From CAWUEX02 sp963921305 (GTDB taxonomy: Bacteria > Pseudomonadota > Alphaproteobacteria > Rhodospirillales > Rhodospirillaceae), in NCBI GenBank assembly GCA_963921305.4, contig CAWUEX030000002.1:930001-994000 (forward strand): a DNA stretch of 64,000 bases. The letters run 5' to 3'. The notes beneath the pieces are model-generated. The model did no database searches. It was not told the DNA's origin and saw only the letters and a list, made by a program, of their open reading frames with translations. The stretch's first letter is position 1. Each line of letters opens with the position of its first letter. Below, one piece after another: positions 35,710 to 44,359 of the stretch. A program made the translations under genes and the position numbers.

Positions 35710-36729
35710 GTGAAGCGTCATCTCATAGCCATTGGGTCGATTCTGACCCTCGCAGCATCGCCGGGTGCGGCTCAGGAACGCAGCTACACCTTATTGGAGC
35801 GTGAGATCGAGTACCTGATGGAACTCTGGCCCGGTGACTATGACAACCGGGAGCAGATCCAGTTTGATTTCAACGCGGGTAAGCGGACGTTTGAAACCGG
35901 CGCACACCTCCGCATTCATAGCCAGATCCGGCGGGTCGATCTGCCCGCCTTCGGCGAGTATGTGCTGTACGTAGAAGAATACCGCGACAACGATCCGTCG
36001 AATATCTTCCGCCAACGTCTATACGAAGTGATGGCCGACGAGGATGAGAACGCCATCCGCATCAAACTGCATTTCTTCAAGGACGGGGAAGACTACCTCG
36101 GGGCCCATAACGACACATCTATTCTCAAGGGACTGACGCGTGACGACACCATCACTCTTGATGGGTGCGACGTTCTGATGACACGGGATGTGGATGCGCT
36201 CGTGGGCAGCATGGAGCCTCAGGCGTGCGTGTTTGGTGAGGAGGGCGACGAGCGCTACGCCGATTACCAGGTGCGTGTCACCGAGGGTGGGTATTGGTTC
36301 CGTGACCGGTCCGTTTCTGTCGCTTCGGGCGAAGTGATCGAAGGCATGGCCGAGTTTTCCTGGCACCAGCTGGAACAGGTGCGGTGGTTCCGGTGCATGA
36401 TCGACTTCCCTTACGAAGACGGCGGCCGGCCAATTAACACGGTGGATTATGTGCGCATACATGACCAGGGCGGCACGCACACATTCACCTATCGGGATGG
36501 CCGCGAGATGGTGTTCACCTTCCGCAACAACTGGTCATACGGAATGCAGCGCGAGACCCTGGTGATTGTCGTTCAGGAAGGAGACGAATCCGGCCCAACG
36601 CTGGTGTATGGCTGGGGTGAACCTGGCTCTGACAGGATCGGAATTAATCCGGGCTGGATTCGCCTGCAGTGCGACCTGGACACCGAGAAGATGCGCAAAT
36701 TCCAAGACTGGCTGCGGCCGGATTCGTGA
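35710..36729 (+). CDS. Exported CpcT/CpeT-like protein A
   Basis: A 339-aa protein from a GTG at 35710 with a GGGAGGGG ribosome site; signal peptide ends SPGAAQE. The mature part follows the CpcT/CpeT layout: YLMELWPGDYDNREQIQFD, then YVLYVEEYRDNDPSNIFRQR, then LDGCDVLMTRDVDALVGSM and QACVFG, then DYQVRVTEGGYWFRDR. A second beta-rich half of about 130 residues follows. In cyanobacteria this fold attaches bilins to phycobiliproteins; here it is exported and no phycobiliprotein exists nearby, so its role is unknown. It is the first of two adjacent paralogues. Confidence 0.75.
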   Translation: MKRHLIAIGSILTLAASPGAAQERSYTLLEREIEYLMELWPGDYDNREQIQFDFNAGKRTFETGAHLRIHSQIRRVDLPAFGEYVLYVEEYRDNDPSNIFRQRLYEVMADEDENAIRIKLHFFKDGEDYLGAHNDTSILKGLTRDDTITLDGCDVLMTRDVDALVGSMEPQACVFGEEGDERYADYQVRVTEGGYWFRDRSVSVASGEVIEGMAEFSWHQLEQVRWFRCMIDFPYEDGGRPINTVDYVRIHDQGGTHTFTYRDGREMVFTFRNNWSYGMQRETLVIVVQEGDESGPTLVYGWGEPGSDRIGINPGWIRLQCDLDTEKMRKFQDWLRPDS

Positions 36730-36737
36730 GGCCAGTG

Positions 36738-37766
36738 ATGATGAAATGGTTTGCCTGTCTCACAGTTGCGTGGGCCGCACTTTTGGGGAACGCCGACGCT
36801 CAGGAGCGCCGCTATACCTTGGTTGAGCGCGAGCTCGAATACCTAATGGAAGTGTGGCCCGGCAATTACGACAACCGGGAACAGGTTCAGCATGACGCCG
36901 ATATGGGCATGCCGGATTATGACTCAGGCGCGCACTTGCGGGTCCATGGCCAAATCAGCCGGGTCGACCTCCCCGCTTTCGGCGAGCACGTGCTGTATGT
37001 GGAAGAGTACAAGGACGATGACCCGACTGCGATTTTCCGCCAGCGCCTGTATGAACTAAGCGCGGACGAAGATGAAAAGGCCGTCCGCATCCGGCTCCAC
37101 TTCTTTAAGGACGGTGAGACGTATCTGGGTGCGCACGATGATCCATCCGTTCTTGAAGGGCTTACGCGCGCGGATACGGACACTCTTGAGGGCTGCGATA
37201 TCTTCCTGCGCCGTGACGGGTATGCCCTGACCGGTGGAATGAAACCGGGAGACTGTGCCTTCGGCAGTGGCGACGAGAGGCGCTATTCGGATTATCAGCT
37301 ACGTGTCGGGGAACAGGAATACGGCTTCCGTGACCGCATGGTCGCCGCAGCAACAGGGGAGAACCTGGAAGCCGTCGCCGGGTTTCAGTGGCACGACCTG
37401 CGTCAAGCACGCTGGTTTATGTGCATGATCGACTTCCCGGCCGATCCGGACAACCCCCGCAACCCGCGCCAATACACGGAACATTATGTGCGCACTCACG
37501 ACCAGGGCGGCACCTTTGGCTTCACCTACCCGGACGGACGGCCAATGACGCTATCGATGCGCACACGCTGGTCCTACGGCATGCAGCGGGATTCCTTCGT
37601 GATCAAAATCCACGACGGCGGCGAGCCAGACCCGGACCTGGTGTATCATTGGGGGCAACCGGGCGATGACCGCATCGGCATGAACCCCGGCTGGATACGG
37701 GTGCAGTGTGATTTGGACACACCGGTAAACCGGGAGTTGCAACAGCGCTTGCGGCCAGATTCATAA
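36738..37766 (+). CDS. Exported CpcT/CpeT-like protein B
   Basis: A close paralogue of the preceding gene (shared YLMEVWPGNYDNREQVQ, HVLYVEEYKDDDPTAIFRQR, LEGCDIFLRRDGYALTGGM, WSYGMQRDS). The signal is MMKWFACLTVAWAALLGNADAQ. ATGs at 36738 and 36741 are equally possible; GAGG lies 6 nt before the first. Both proteins end with a related GMNPGWIRVQCDLDT segment and RLRPDS tail. The tandem pair is probably co-transcribed with the nitrilase-like gene that begins 22 bp later. Confidence 0.75.
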   Translation: MMKWFACLTVAWAALLGNADAQERRYTLVERELEYLMEVWPGNYDNREQVQHDADMGMPDYDSGAHLRVHGQISRVDLPAFGEHVLYVEEYKDDDPTAIFRQRLYELSADEDEKAVRIRLHFFKDGETYLGAHDDPSVLEGLTRADTDTLEGCDIFLRRDGYALTGGMKPGDCAFGSGDERRYSDYQLRVGEQEYGFRDRMVAAATGENLEAVAGFQWHDLRQARWFMCMIDFPADPDNPRNPRQYTEHYVRTHDQGGTFGFTYPDGRPMTLSMRTRWSYGMQRDSFVIKIHDGGEPDPDLVYHWGQPGDDRIGMNPGWIRVQCDLDTPVNRELQQRLRPDS

Positions 37767-37788
37767 ACAGGACTCAGGGAGGCCGAAC

Positions 37789-38943
37789 GTGTCAGACCAA
37801 CGCGGCGACAAAGACCCTCTGGCTGCTCAACCGACGCGACGCGCTGTCCTCAGCGGAGCAGCGGCACTTCCGTTCCTTAGCGCCGCGCAAGCAGATGCCG
37901 CGGCACCGGGCACGGATCAGGTGTCCGTGCGTCAGGATGGGACGTATGAGAGGGCTGACCTAGCGCGCGACACAGTCGACTACGCCTGTGTTCAGCATCC
38001 GGTGCTCCCCGTTGATCCCACCGACCCCAAACCGGGTATTCGCGACAATCTCAAGCGCATGGTGACCTTGATTGATGAACACGCGCATTGGGCCGGGCCG
38101 GCGGACCTGCTGTCGTTTCATGAGTTTCCCATCGCCGGATACGCCGGTTGGACCCGCGACGAAATGCTGGCGGTGTCGATCGAGTTGCCGGGCGAAGAAA
38201 CCGAGGTGCTGGCGGCCAAAGCGCGTGAGTACGATCTGTGGCTGACCTTCGGATGTTATGGCCGCGATCCCGATTGGCCGGGGCATGTGCTGATGCTCGG
38301 TGTGTTGATGAACCCACAAGGCGAGATCGTCGCCAAGCATTGGAAGGCCCGCGGTAACCACGGCCGCAATCCGGCATTCGAGCTGATCACCACCACGGTA
38401 TATGACGTTCTGCCGCGCTACGTCGAAATGTATGGCTGGGACGAAGTGATCCCCGTGGCCCGCACCGAAGTGGGCAACATCTGCATCACCGGCGTGCAAT
38501 ACGATCCGTTGTTGTTTTCAGCCATGGCTCTGAAGGGATGCGAGATCTGTGTCAGACAGGCGACGGGCTCCAACCCGACCGACGACGCGCTGATTTCATC
38601 CCGCTACAACGGATACTACACGTCGGTTGTGTCGAACTCGGTGAGCCCCGGGAACCGGTACTTTCCGGATGCGGCAGGCGGACAAGGTGTGACTCAAATC
38701 ATCGGACCGGATGGCGCGCCGATGGCCAAGGCTTGGGGGCCGTTTGAGGAAATCGTGCGCACCCGGATTCCGTTGGCTTCCTATCGCACGCGGCGGCGGC
38801 TGCCAGACTGGCAAATGGAGATGTACCGGCCCATCTTTGATGCCTATCAGGCGCGCTTTGCTCCAGGCGAATACCTCAATGGGTTGCCGGATACGATGCA
38901 GGACGCGGCGAAACGCTTTTATGGTGCGGGACGCTGGAGTTAG
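37789..38943 (+). CDS. Tat-exported nitrilase-superfamily protein with atypical active site
   Basis: A 384-aa carbon-nitrogen hydrolase-fold protein with a Tat signal (TRRAVLSGAAALPFLSAAQ). The general-base Glu112 (SFHEFPIAG) and Lys186 (KHWKARGN) of the Glu-Lys-Cys triad are clear. The Cys region reads VGNICITGVQYDPLLFSAMA instead of the usual I-C-Y-D-x-x-x-P-E. Cys232 is present but two residues further from the downstream KGCEI anchor, and the Pro-Glu is lost. Activity as an amidase is therefore uncertain. Export of this superfamily is also unusual. Placed in operon with the CpcT-like pair. Confidence 0.8.
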   Translation: MSDQRGDKDPLAAQPTRRAVLSGAAALPFLSAAQADAAAPGTDQVSVRQDGTYERADLARDTVDYACVQHPVLPVDPTDPKPGIRDNLKRMVTLIDEHAHWAGPADLLSFHEFPIAGYAGWTRDEMLAVSIELPGEETEVLAAKAREYDLWLTFGCYGRDPDWPGHVLMLGVLMNPQGEIVAKHWKARGNHGRNPAFELITTTVYDVLPRYVEMYGWDEVIPVARTEVGNICITGVQYDPLLFSAMALKGCEICVRQATGSNPTDDALISSRYNGYYTSVVSNSVSPGNRYFPDAAGGQGVTQIIGPDGAPMAKAWGPFEEIVRTRIPLASYRTRRRLPDWQMEMYRPIFDAYQARFAPGEYLNGLPDTMQDAAKRFYGAGRWS

Positions 38944-38946
38944 CGC

Positions 38947-39435
38947 CTACGGATTGTCCTGCGTTTCCTGCTCGGCAAACAGGCGTTTTGGCTCGGCCCC
39001 GGTGATATGCGCGGGCGGATCGAGTATAGGGTGCACTGAAATAGTGAGCGTGCCCGCCCCAGCGCGCAGTTCACGAATGTCCTGGTAGTCGTCTGAGTAC
39101 CAGAACCCGCGCGCGGCTTCGACGCAGGGAAATTTGGCCCCGATGACGAACTGATTGTCAGGCCACTCGCCTTCAAACACTTCTACCGGGCGGGTGAATT
39201 GGTAGTAGCCTTGCTGTTCGGGATAGGTGGACAGTTCGCGCAAACGCGCGCCGTAGGTGCGCATTGGCTCGGGATTTTCGATCTGCCCCAAGACCAACAT
39301 GATCACCGGCTTATCGCAGGCGACATTTAGGTTTTCCGGCTCGGCGGCAGCGGGTAAGCAGAACAGCGTGGCCAGAACGAAACTGAGTTGGCCACGCCAA
39401 CCCATGTATGACTCCTTCATTATATGTCCCTTCAT
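38947..39435 (-). CDS. Exported DUF1330-like protein
   Basis: A protein of up to 162 aa with a Sec signal (MGWRGQLSFVLATLFCLPAAA when read from the internal ATG). The mature part matches the DUF1330 pattern: IMLVLGQIENPEPMRTYGAR, VEVFEGEWPDNQFVIGAKFP, and FWYSDDYQDIRELRAGAGT. DUF1330 is a dimeric alpha/beta-barrel (ferredoxin-like) family of unknown role, normally cytoplasmic and about 95 residues long. Export is unusual. The start overlaps the stop of the upstream EpmC-like gene (TGATG). It converges on the nitrilase-like gene. Confidence 0.75.
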   Translation of the reverse strand: MKGHIMKESYMGWRGQLSFVLATLFCLPAAAEPENLNVACDKPVIMLVLGQIENPEPMRTYGARLRELSTYPEQQGYYQFTRPVEVFEGEWPDNQFVIGAKFPCVEAARGFWYSDDYQDIRELRAGAGTLTISVHPILDPPAHITGAEPKRLFAEQETQDNP

Positions 39436-40067
39436 CAGGCTGCGAGTGTCAGGTCAGGTGGAGGTATGGGCCATCCTTGATCGTCCAAAAACCTCTTTTC
39501 CATCAGAGCGGTGAGCGTCGAAACGAAGTGATCCGCTGTGCCGGGACGATCAGGAAGCTCCAGCCAGTTTTGTTCGCAAAACGCGATAATGGCCGGGCCC
39601 CCGAGACGAAGTTCCCACAGAATTCCGAGCAGGGACGCGAAGTCTTCTTCCTGCTCCTTGGCCGCGTCATCGACACACCGCGCGGCATCCGCTTCGGACG
39701 TGCGGCCAGTCTCGGGCCCCGCACCTAAGCCAAAGTCCGGCAAACCTCTACGGGCCGGTGGTGCCAGTTGCCAGTGGGCGATCTCATGCAGCAGCACGGC
39801 GGTCTCCGTGCGGGTGCGGACCGCATATCCGTCCCAGCTAAACGCTTGCGCCGGCTCTTCATCGCACGTGGGTATGCCAAGACTCTGCGCGAGTGTGACG
39901 GCCTTGTCGTGTCCGGCCCATAGATCGGCTTCAAGCGCAGGCGCCAAGTCCAGCGTTGTGGCGAGTTTGTCGAATACGGACTGGGCCGCGGGCCAAGCCG
40001 ACAGCATCTGACTGAACTGATGCAACATCGGTCTTAACTGGTGGGGCGGAATGGGCGAGAGCATCAT
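39435..40067 (-). CDS. EpmC/YfcM-like HExxH protein
   Basis: A 210-aa soluble protein with a metal-binding motif LLHEIAHWQLAPPARRGLPDFG (His94, Glu95, His98), preceded by a short conserved region. The order HExxH, ARR, DFG and a later EEDFASLLG segment resembles EpmC (YfcM), which hydroxylates the lysylated Lys of elongation factor P in enterobacteria. Neither efp nor epmA/epmB is in the window. A simple metallopeptidase-like protein is the alternative. It is co-translated with the DUF1330-like gene. Confidence 0.55.
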   Translation of the reverse strand: MMLSPIPPHQLRPMLHQFSQMLSAWPAAQSVFDKLATTLDLAPALEADLWAGHDKAVTLAQSLGIPTCDEEPAQAFSWDGYAVRTRTETAVLLHEIAHWQLAPPARRGLPDFGLGAGPETGRTSEADAARCVDDAAKEQEEDFASLLGILWELRLGGPAIIAFCEQNWLELPDRPGTADHFVSTLTALMEKRFLDDQGWPIPPPDLTLAA

Positions 40068-40135
40068 GATGGAGAAGTCTTAGCGCGCTGACGGGAGGCG
40101 GTCTAGGATGGCGGTCACCGGCGAGGGGATCACAT

Positions 40136-40612
40136 ATGACGACATTGCGCGAAAACATGCCCTTGGTGGCTTCGAATGAGGGCACGTGGGAGGGTACATA
40201 TTCGTTCATCTCCCCGTCCGGCTGGATCTCTGATCGCTACGATTTCCGCATCGTCTTGAGCATCTTCGACGATCCGGCCCTGTCGTACCGGCAGGAGAGC
40301 TATTATCGCTGGCCTGATGGCCGCACCGAGGACCGTGTGTTCGAAGCCGGTTATGACGCCGCGCGCAATCGCATGGTATGGGACAACGGGCGTATTGCCG
40401 GCGAACTTTGGGAGCTTGACGAGACGACGTTCCACCTCAAGTTTGGCTTCGCACACATGCCGGGCGTGGAATGCTTTGAGATGGTGCAGATGTTCGATGG
40501 CGGTGCGCGGCGGGGACGAACCTGGCTGTGGTACCGGGATGGCGACTTGTATCAATACGTGTTGATTGACGAACGGCGCACGCTTTGGCCCGGCGGACGA
40601 TCAGTGGAGTAA
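40136..40612 (+). CDS. DUF3598-like (lipocalin-type) protein A
   Basis: A 158-aa cytoplasmic protein that reads as a continuous beta-barrel: MPLVASNEGTWEGTYSFISP, YYRWPDGRTEDRVFEAGYD, GELWELDETTFHLKFGF, GRTWLWYRDGDLYQYVLIDE. The pattern (start with GxWxGxY, alternating strands, final W-x-W/Y strand) fits the DUF3598/CpcS-like lipocalin group, which in cyanobacteria includes bilin-binding proteins. It has no signal peptide. It is followed at once by a paralogue. Confidence 0.65.
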   Translation: MTTLRENMPLVASNEGTWEGTYSFISPSGWISDRYDFRIVLSIFDDPALSYRQESYYRWPDGRTEDRVFEAGYDAARNRMVWDNGRIAGELWELDETTFHLKFGFAHMPGVECFEMVQMFDGGARRGRTWLWYRDGDLYQYVLIDERRTLWPGGRSVE

Positions 40613-40620
40613 GAGCTAAC

Positions 40621-41073
40621 ATGTCACTGATCAAAAAGAACATGCCGGTTCTGGCACGTCATGAAGGCACCTGGGAAGGCACGTACAGATTTATCACGCC
40701 GCATTTACAGCTCGTCGATCAATACGATTTTCATATTGAAGTCTCGTTTCCCGATGACGGACACGGCGGAATAACGTACCGGCAACTCAGCCACTATACG
40801 TGGCCAGACGGCCGCACGGGCGCGATCGACTTCGAGGCGCAATATCGAGACGGACAGGTAGTATTTGATACCGACCTTATTTCGGGCCGTATGTGGGAAA
40901 TTGACGAGAATACGCTGTATCTAACGTTTGGGTTTCCGGATCAGCCTGGCGTGCACGTGTGCGAAATGATTCAGCTGGCAGAGAACAACGCCGATAGGGC
41001 GCGAACCTGGCATTGGTTTAAGGATGGCAAGCTGTTCCAGCTTACGCTGGTCGATGAGTGCAGAATTGCGTGA
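40621..41073 (+). CDS. DUF3598-like (lipocalin-type) protein B
   Basis: A 150-aa paralogue of the preceding protein (MPVLARHEGTWEGTYRFITP, HYTWPDGRTGAIDFEAQYR, GRMWEIDENTLYLTFGF, ARTWHWFKDGKLFQLTLVDE). The ATG at 40621 is used; the longer ORF from 40585 overlaps protein A without similarity. The gap to protein A is only 8 bp, so both come from one message. Two barrels with different cavity residues could bind related small ligands. Confidence 0.65.
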   Translation: MSLIKKNMPVLARHEGTWEGTYRFITPHLQLVDQYDFHIEVSFPDDGHGGITYRQLSHYTWPDGRTGAIDFEAQYRDGQVVFDTDLISGRMWEIDENTLYLTFGFPDQPGVHVCEMIQLAENNADRARTWHWFKDGKLFQLTLVDECRIA

Positions 41074-41075
41074 TG

Positions 41076-41909
41076 TTATTCCGGTACGAGTTCGATCTGT
41101 TCAGGGTGTGTCAGTTCAATTTGTGGTCCATTAAAGTCACGGATCCAACCGCGCACCCGGATGGCGCGACCCTCGTAGGCCAAGGGGTCGATGCCGGCCT
41201 CTTCGAACAGGCGTGTAACAGCTCGATCAAAAGTAACGGTGAAGTCCTCGTTATAGTCTTCCCCGAAATTTAAAAACACTCTCGCTCTTACTCGCGCTAC
41301 CTCTGCCACCCAGCCTTCGACAATTTGAAAGGTTGCGATGTCCTTGTTGAGATCATCCGGTGAAGTGGGGCGAATGGCATAGTAAGGATGGGACCAGATG
41401 CCCCGGCCTGCGGCGCGCGCTTCGCGCTCAAGAGCATAGAGGGCGGCGGCTGGCGATCTGTTGTCGGCAAAGGTGTAGACCCGGGCCAGCCCGGCGCGGA
41501 TCATTTCCCCTTGAAGCCACAGACCGTCATTTGAGACTGGATGGGCCAAAATACGGCCGTGGCGATCTTGCGGATTGCCGTCGACGTGGAGCCTGAAAGA
41601 CCGGCCGAGAGAGAGGCGCTCCAAGTACGCTTTCGCCTCCGCAGCCAACGGCCAATCCCGGAAGTTCGTCCGGCCAAGTGCGAGCTTTGGCGCTTGGATA
41701 CCCGTCAAGCGCACTTCGGTCCCACCCGATAGCTTGACTGTATCTCCGTCAATGACCGACGCGACCGTCGCGGATTGTTGAATGGGAAGATCCGTTGGTG
41801 CTGCAACGGTTAACCCAGGCGTGATCACTGCGACAGATAAGACGATCAGCGCGCGGAAAGTTTGGAACACAGCCGGCCTTCTGGTCGTTATGGTTATGGT
41901 TCGCTGCAT
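41076..41909 (-). CDS. Exported thermonuclease (staphylococcal nuclease-like) protein
   Basis: A 277-aa protein with a long signal or anchor (residues about 18-40) and an SNase domain at about residues 48-170. The domain has VIDGDTVKLSGGTEVRLTGI (Ca-binding Asp and the first catalytic Arg) and the DRHGRILA element. An alphaproteobacterial C-terminal extension of about 100 residues follows (FQIVEGWVAEVARVRARVFL, IRVRGWIRDFNGPQIELTHP), resembling a second OB-type fold. It would cut DNA or RNA in the periplasm or outside. It is divergent from the M48 gene with a 28-bp gap. Confidence 0.9.
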   Translation of the reverse strand: MQRTITITTRRPAVFQTFRALIVLSVAVITPGLTVAAPTDLPIQQSATVASVIDGDTVKLSGGTEVRLTGIQAPKLALGRTNFRDWPLAAEAKAYLERLSLGRSFRLHVDGNPQDRHGRILAHPVSNDGLWLQGEMIRAGLARVYTFADNRSPAAALYALEREARAAGRGIWSHPYYAIRPTSPDDLNKDIATFQIVEGWVAEVARVRARVFLNFGEDYNEDFTVTFDRAVTRLFEEAGIDPLAYEGRAIRVRGWIRDFNGPQIELTHPEQIELVPE

Positions 41910-41937
41910 CCACCATTACACGATTGGGTGACTACCT

Positions 41938-43431
41938 ATGTCCAGCCACGATTGCTCAGATCACTTATCGCGCAGATCACTGTTGGCGGGCGCCGGCGCC
42001 GCACTTGCCGGTAGTGCGCTGAGTGGCTGCAGCACCAACCCGGCGACGGGACGGGACAGCTTCACAGGCTTTTACTCCATCGAAGACGACATCAAGATGG
42101 GCCAGGCCGAATACCCGAATCTGATCCGAGCGTTCGGCGGCGCGTACGATGACATTCGGATGCAAAGCTATATTGGACGCGTGGGGCGATCATTGGCGCA
42201 GTATTCCGAACTGCCGGAACTGCCGTGGGAATTCACCGTTCTCAACACACCGATTGTCAATGCCCTGGCCCTTCCCGGCGGCAAGATCGCCATCACTCGC
42301 GGGCTTCTTGCGGTGGCGAGTAACGAGGCGGAAGTCGCGGGCGTACTGGCCCACGAAATCGGCCATGTGACCGCGCGGCATGGCGCACAAAGGCAGAGCC
42401 GCGGCATTTTGGCCAACCTCGGTTTGGCGGTTCTCGGGGTCGCCACGCAAAACGCTCAAGTGATGCAATTGGGTCAAACCGTAGCAGCCGGTTACCTGCA
42501 AAATTATTCCCGGAGTCAGGAGTTCCAGTCTGACACCTTGGGTGTGCGTTACCTGTCGAGAGCGGGTTACGACCCTGAGGCCATGGCGACGTTTCTCGCG
42601 TCTTTGCGCGAGCACAGCCAATTGGAAGCACGCCTGCACGGGCTGGACCCCGGCGCGGTGGATCAGCGCAATATGATGGCGTCTCACCCCCGCACCATTG
42701 AGCGAGTCCGGCAAGCTCAAGCCGCGGCCGAGGCAGCGCCCCCGGGAACCGGACGTAAGGAACGTGAGGTCTACCTGGACGCGATTAACGGTATGGTCTT
42801 CGGCGACGATCCGGACCAGGGATATGTGCGGGGGCGGGATTTTCTTCATGCCCAGATGAAGTTCGCGTTCGCCGTGCCCGAAGGATTCGTCTTGCGCAAC
42901 GGGACCAGCCAGGTCACGGCAGAGGACCGCAATGGCGCAGCAGTGGTGTTTGATGCGGCCACGGTGAAACAAAGCCGGTCGCTGTCAGGTTACATTCAGA
43001 ACGAGTGGACGAGCGGCGTTCAATTGCAGAACGTCGAGCCGATTTCGGTGAACGGTCTTCAAGCAGCGACGGGATCGACCCGCTTGAACACCCAAGGGGG
43101 CGTTGCCGATGCCCGGTTGGTTGCTTATGCCTGGGAGGGGCGCCAGGTGTTCCGTTTCCTGTTCCTGTCGCCCGCCAACCGCTCGGCCGCGTATGATCGC
43201 GCTTTCCGGCAAACGACGTTCAGCTTCCGCAGGCTTTCGGAGCGTGAGGCCGCGGACCTCACACCGCTGCGCCTCATCACGGCGGTCAGCCGCGCCAGCG
43301 ACACGGTGCGCCGCCTTTCGAGCACCTTGCCCTATGATGAACTCAACGAAGCCTGGTTCCGCATGCTCAACGATCTGGATGAGGGCACGCCGATTCCTAT
43401 AGGCCGCACACTTAAAATCGTCACCTCATAG
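41938..43431 (+). CDS. M48 family metalloprotease, exported lipoprotein
   Basis: A 497-aa BepA/LoiP-type zinc protease. It has a combined signal (SRRSLLAGAGAALAGSALSG then lipid-modified Cys31), the zinc motif HEIGH (His139, Glu140, His143) and the third-ligand region FQSDTLGVRYLSRAGYD. A C-terminal beta-rich domain of about 200 residues follows the protease, with no TPR repeats seen. These enzymes clear misassembled outer-membrane proteins. It ends at a strong terminator shared with carD. Confidence 0.92.
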   Translation: MSSHDCSDHLSRRSLLAGAGAALAGSALSGCSTNPATGRDSFTGFYSIEDDIKMGQAEYPNLIRAFGGAYDDIRMQSYIGRVGRSLAQYSELPELPWEFTVLNTPIVNALALPGGKIAITRGLLAVASNEAEVAGVLAHEIGHVTARHGAQRQSRGILANLGLAVLGVATQNAQVMQLGQTVAAGYLQNYSRSQEFQSDTLGVRYLSRAGYDPEAMATFLASLREHSQLEARLHGLDPGAVDQRNMMASHPRTIERVRQAQAAAEAAPPGTGRKEREVYLDAINGMVFGDDPDQGYVRGRDFLHAQMKFAFAVPEGFVLRNGTSQVTAEDRNGAAVVFDAATVKQSRSLSGYIQNEWTSGVQLQNVEPISVNGLQAATGSTRLNTQGGVADARLVAYAWEGRQVFRFLFLSPANRSAAYDRAFRQTTFSFRRLSEREAADLTPLRLITAVSRASDTVRRLSSTLPYDELNEAWFRMLNDLDEGTPIPIGRTLKIVTS

Positions 43432-43462
43432 AAAAAGCCCCGGCCGTTGACCGGGGCTTTTT
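43432..43462. terminator. Bidirectional terminator between the M48 gene and carD
   Basis: AAAAAGCCCCGG and CCGGGGCTTTTT pair over 12 bp with a 7-nt loop. Runs of A and T on both sides let it serve both convergent genes. Confidence 0.92.
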
Positions 43463-43487
43463 GTCAAAGTCCATTCGGTGCGAGCGG

Positions 43488-44033
43488 TCAGGCAGCGCTG
43501 AGCAATTTTTCCAGCTTGGCCGTTGCCGTTTCCGGTTTGATTTTTTCGACCGCCGCCATTTCATGAGCGAGGCGCTCAAGAGCCTGCTCGTAAATTTGCC
43601 GCTCAGAGTAAGACTGCTCTGGCTGGCTGGTGCCGCGATGTAGATCGCGCACGACTTCAGCAATCGAAACCGGGTCGCCGGAGTTGATCTTCGCTTCGTA
43701 CTCTTGCGCACGGCGGCTCCACATCGCGCGTTTGACGCGCGCACGGCCCTTCAAAGTGGTCAGCGCTTGATCCATGATCTTGCGGGTGGACAGCTTGCGC
43801 AGTCCGGAATTCTCAACCTTGTCGACCGGCACGCGCAGGGTCATGCGATCGCGCTCAAAGCTGACGACGAACAGCTCGATTTCCTGTCCGCCGATCACTT
43901 GTTTTTCAATATCGGTCACTTTGCCGACCCCGTGGGCTGGGTAGACGACAAAATCACCGGTCGAAAAAATGCGCGTCTTTTTGCTCTCTTTTTCCCGGGT
44001 TTTCTTGGTATCGGAACTGGCTTTTTTAGGCAT
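43488..44033 (-). CDS. carD: CarD family transcriptional regulator
   Basis: A 181-aa CarD/CdnL protein. A basic N-terminal tail leads into the RNA-polymerase-interacting Tudor-like domain (FSTGDFVVYPAHGVGKVTDI, LRVPVDKVENSGLRKL) and a C-terminal helical DNA-contact domain (MWSRRAQEYEAKINSGDP, QIYEQALERLAHEMAAVE). It stabilises open complexes at many promoters, often rRNA and growth genes. It is downstream of fdxA on the same strand but separated by about 325 bp. Confidence 0.95.
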   Translation of the reverse strand: MPKKASSDTKKTREKESKKTRIFSTGDFVVYPAHGVGKVTDIEKQVIGGQEIELFVVSFERDRMTLRVPVDKVENSGLRKLSTRKIMDQALTTLKGRARVKRAMWSRRAQEYEAKINSGDPVSIAEVVRDLHRGTSQPEQSYSERQIYEQALERLAHEMAAVEKIKPETATAKLEKLLSAA

Positions 44034-44359
44034 TATTGGTTCTCTCGCTCCAGTTTGGACGGCGAATGACTAGAACCGAGCTGCCCCCCAGCAGCTGTGA
44101 CGAAGAAAGGGCCTTTTGGCCCTTTAGGTCCCTGGTCATTCATTCGCGACTAAGGCGGCGTACGGCGGGTTCAATGATCTGTGGAACCCAAGAGGCCAGC
44201 GGAACGATAAATGCTGCGGCGCACAACCGTCGCCATATCGCGAAAAAATAATCCGCCGGTTTTCCCAGCAGATTAATTACTTATACCAAATTTGCGGCGC
44301 AAAAGACAGGGCAAATTCCGGGAGGCGCCTGCGCCCGCCCTGCCTAAATGGGAGGCAGA
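44034..44359 (-). other. Gene-free carD leader with hairpin 44106-44125
   Basis: No gene is supported here. AAAGGGCC and GGCCCTTT (44106-44125) form a perfect 8-bp stem with a TTTT (AAAA on minus) loop, followed on the minus strand by TTTCTTCG. It may be a weak terminator for fdxA or part of the carD leader. A second 6-bp stem (44340-44358) follows the fdxA stop. Confidence 0.5.
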
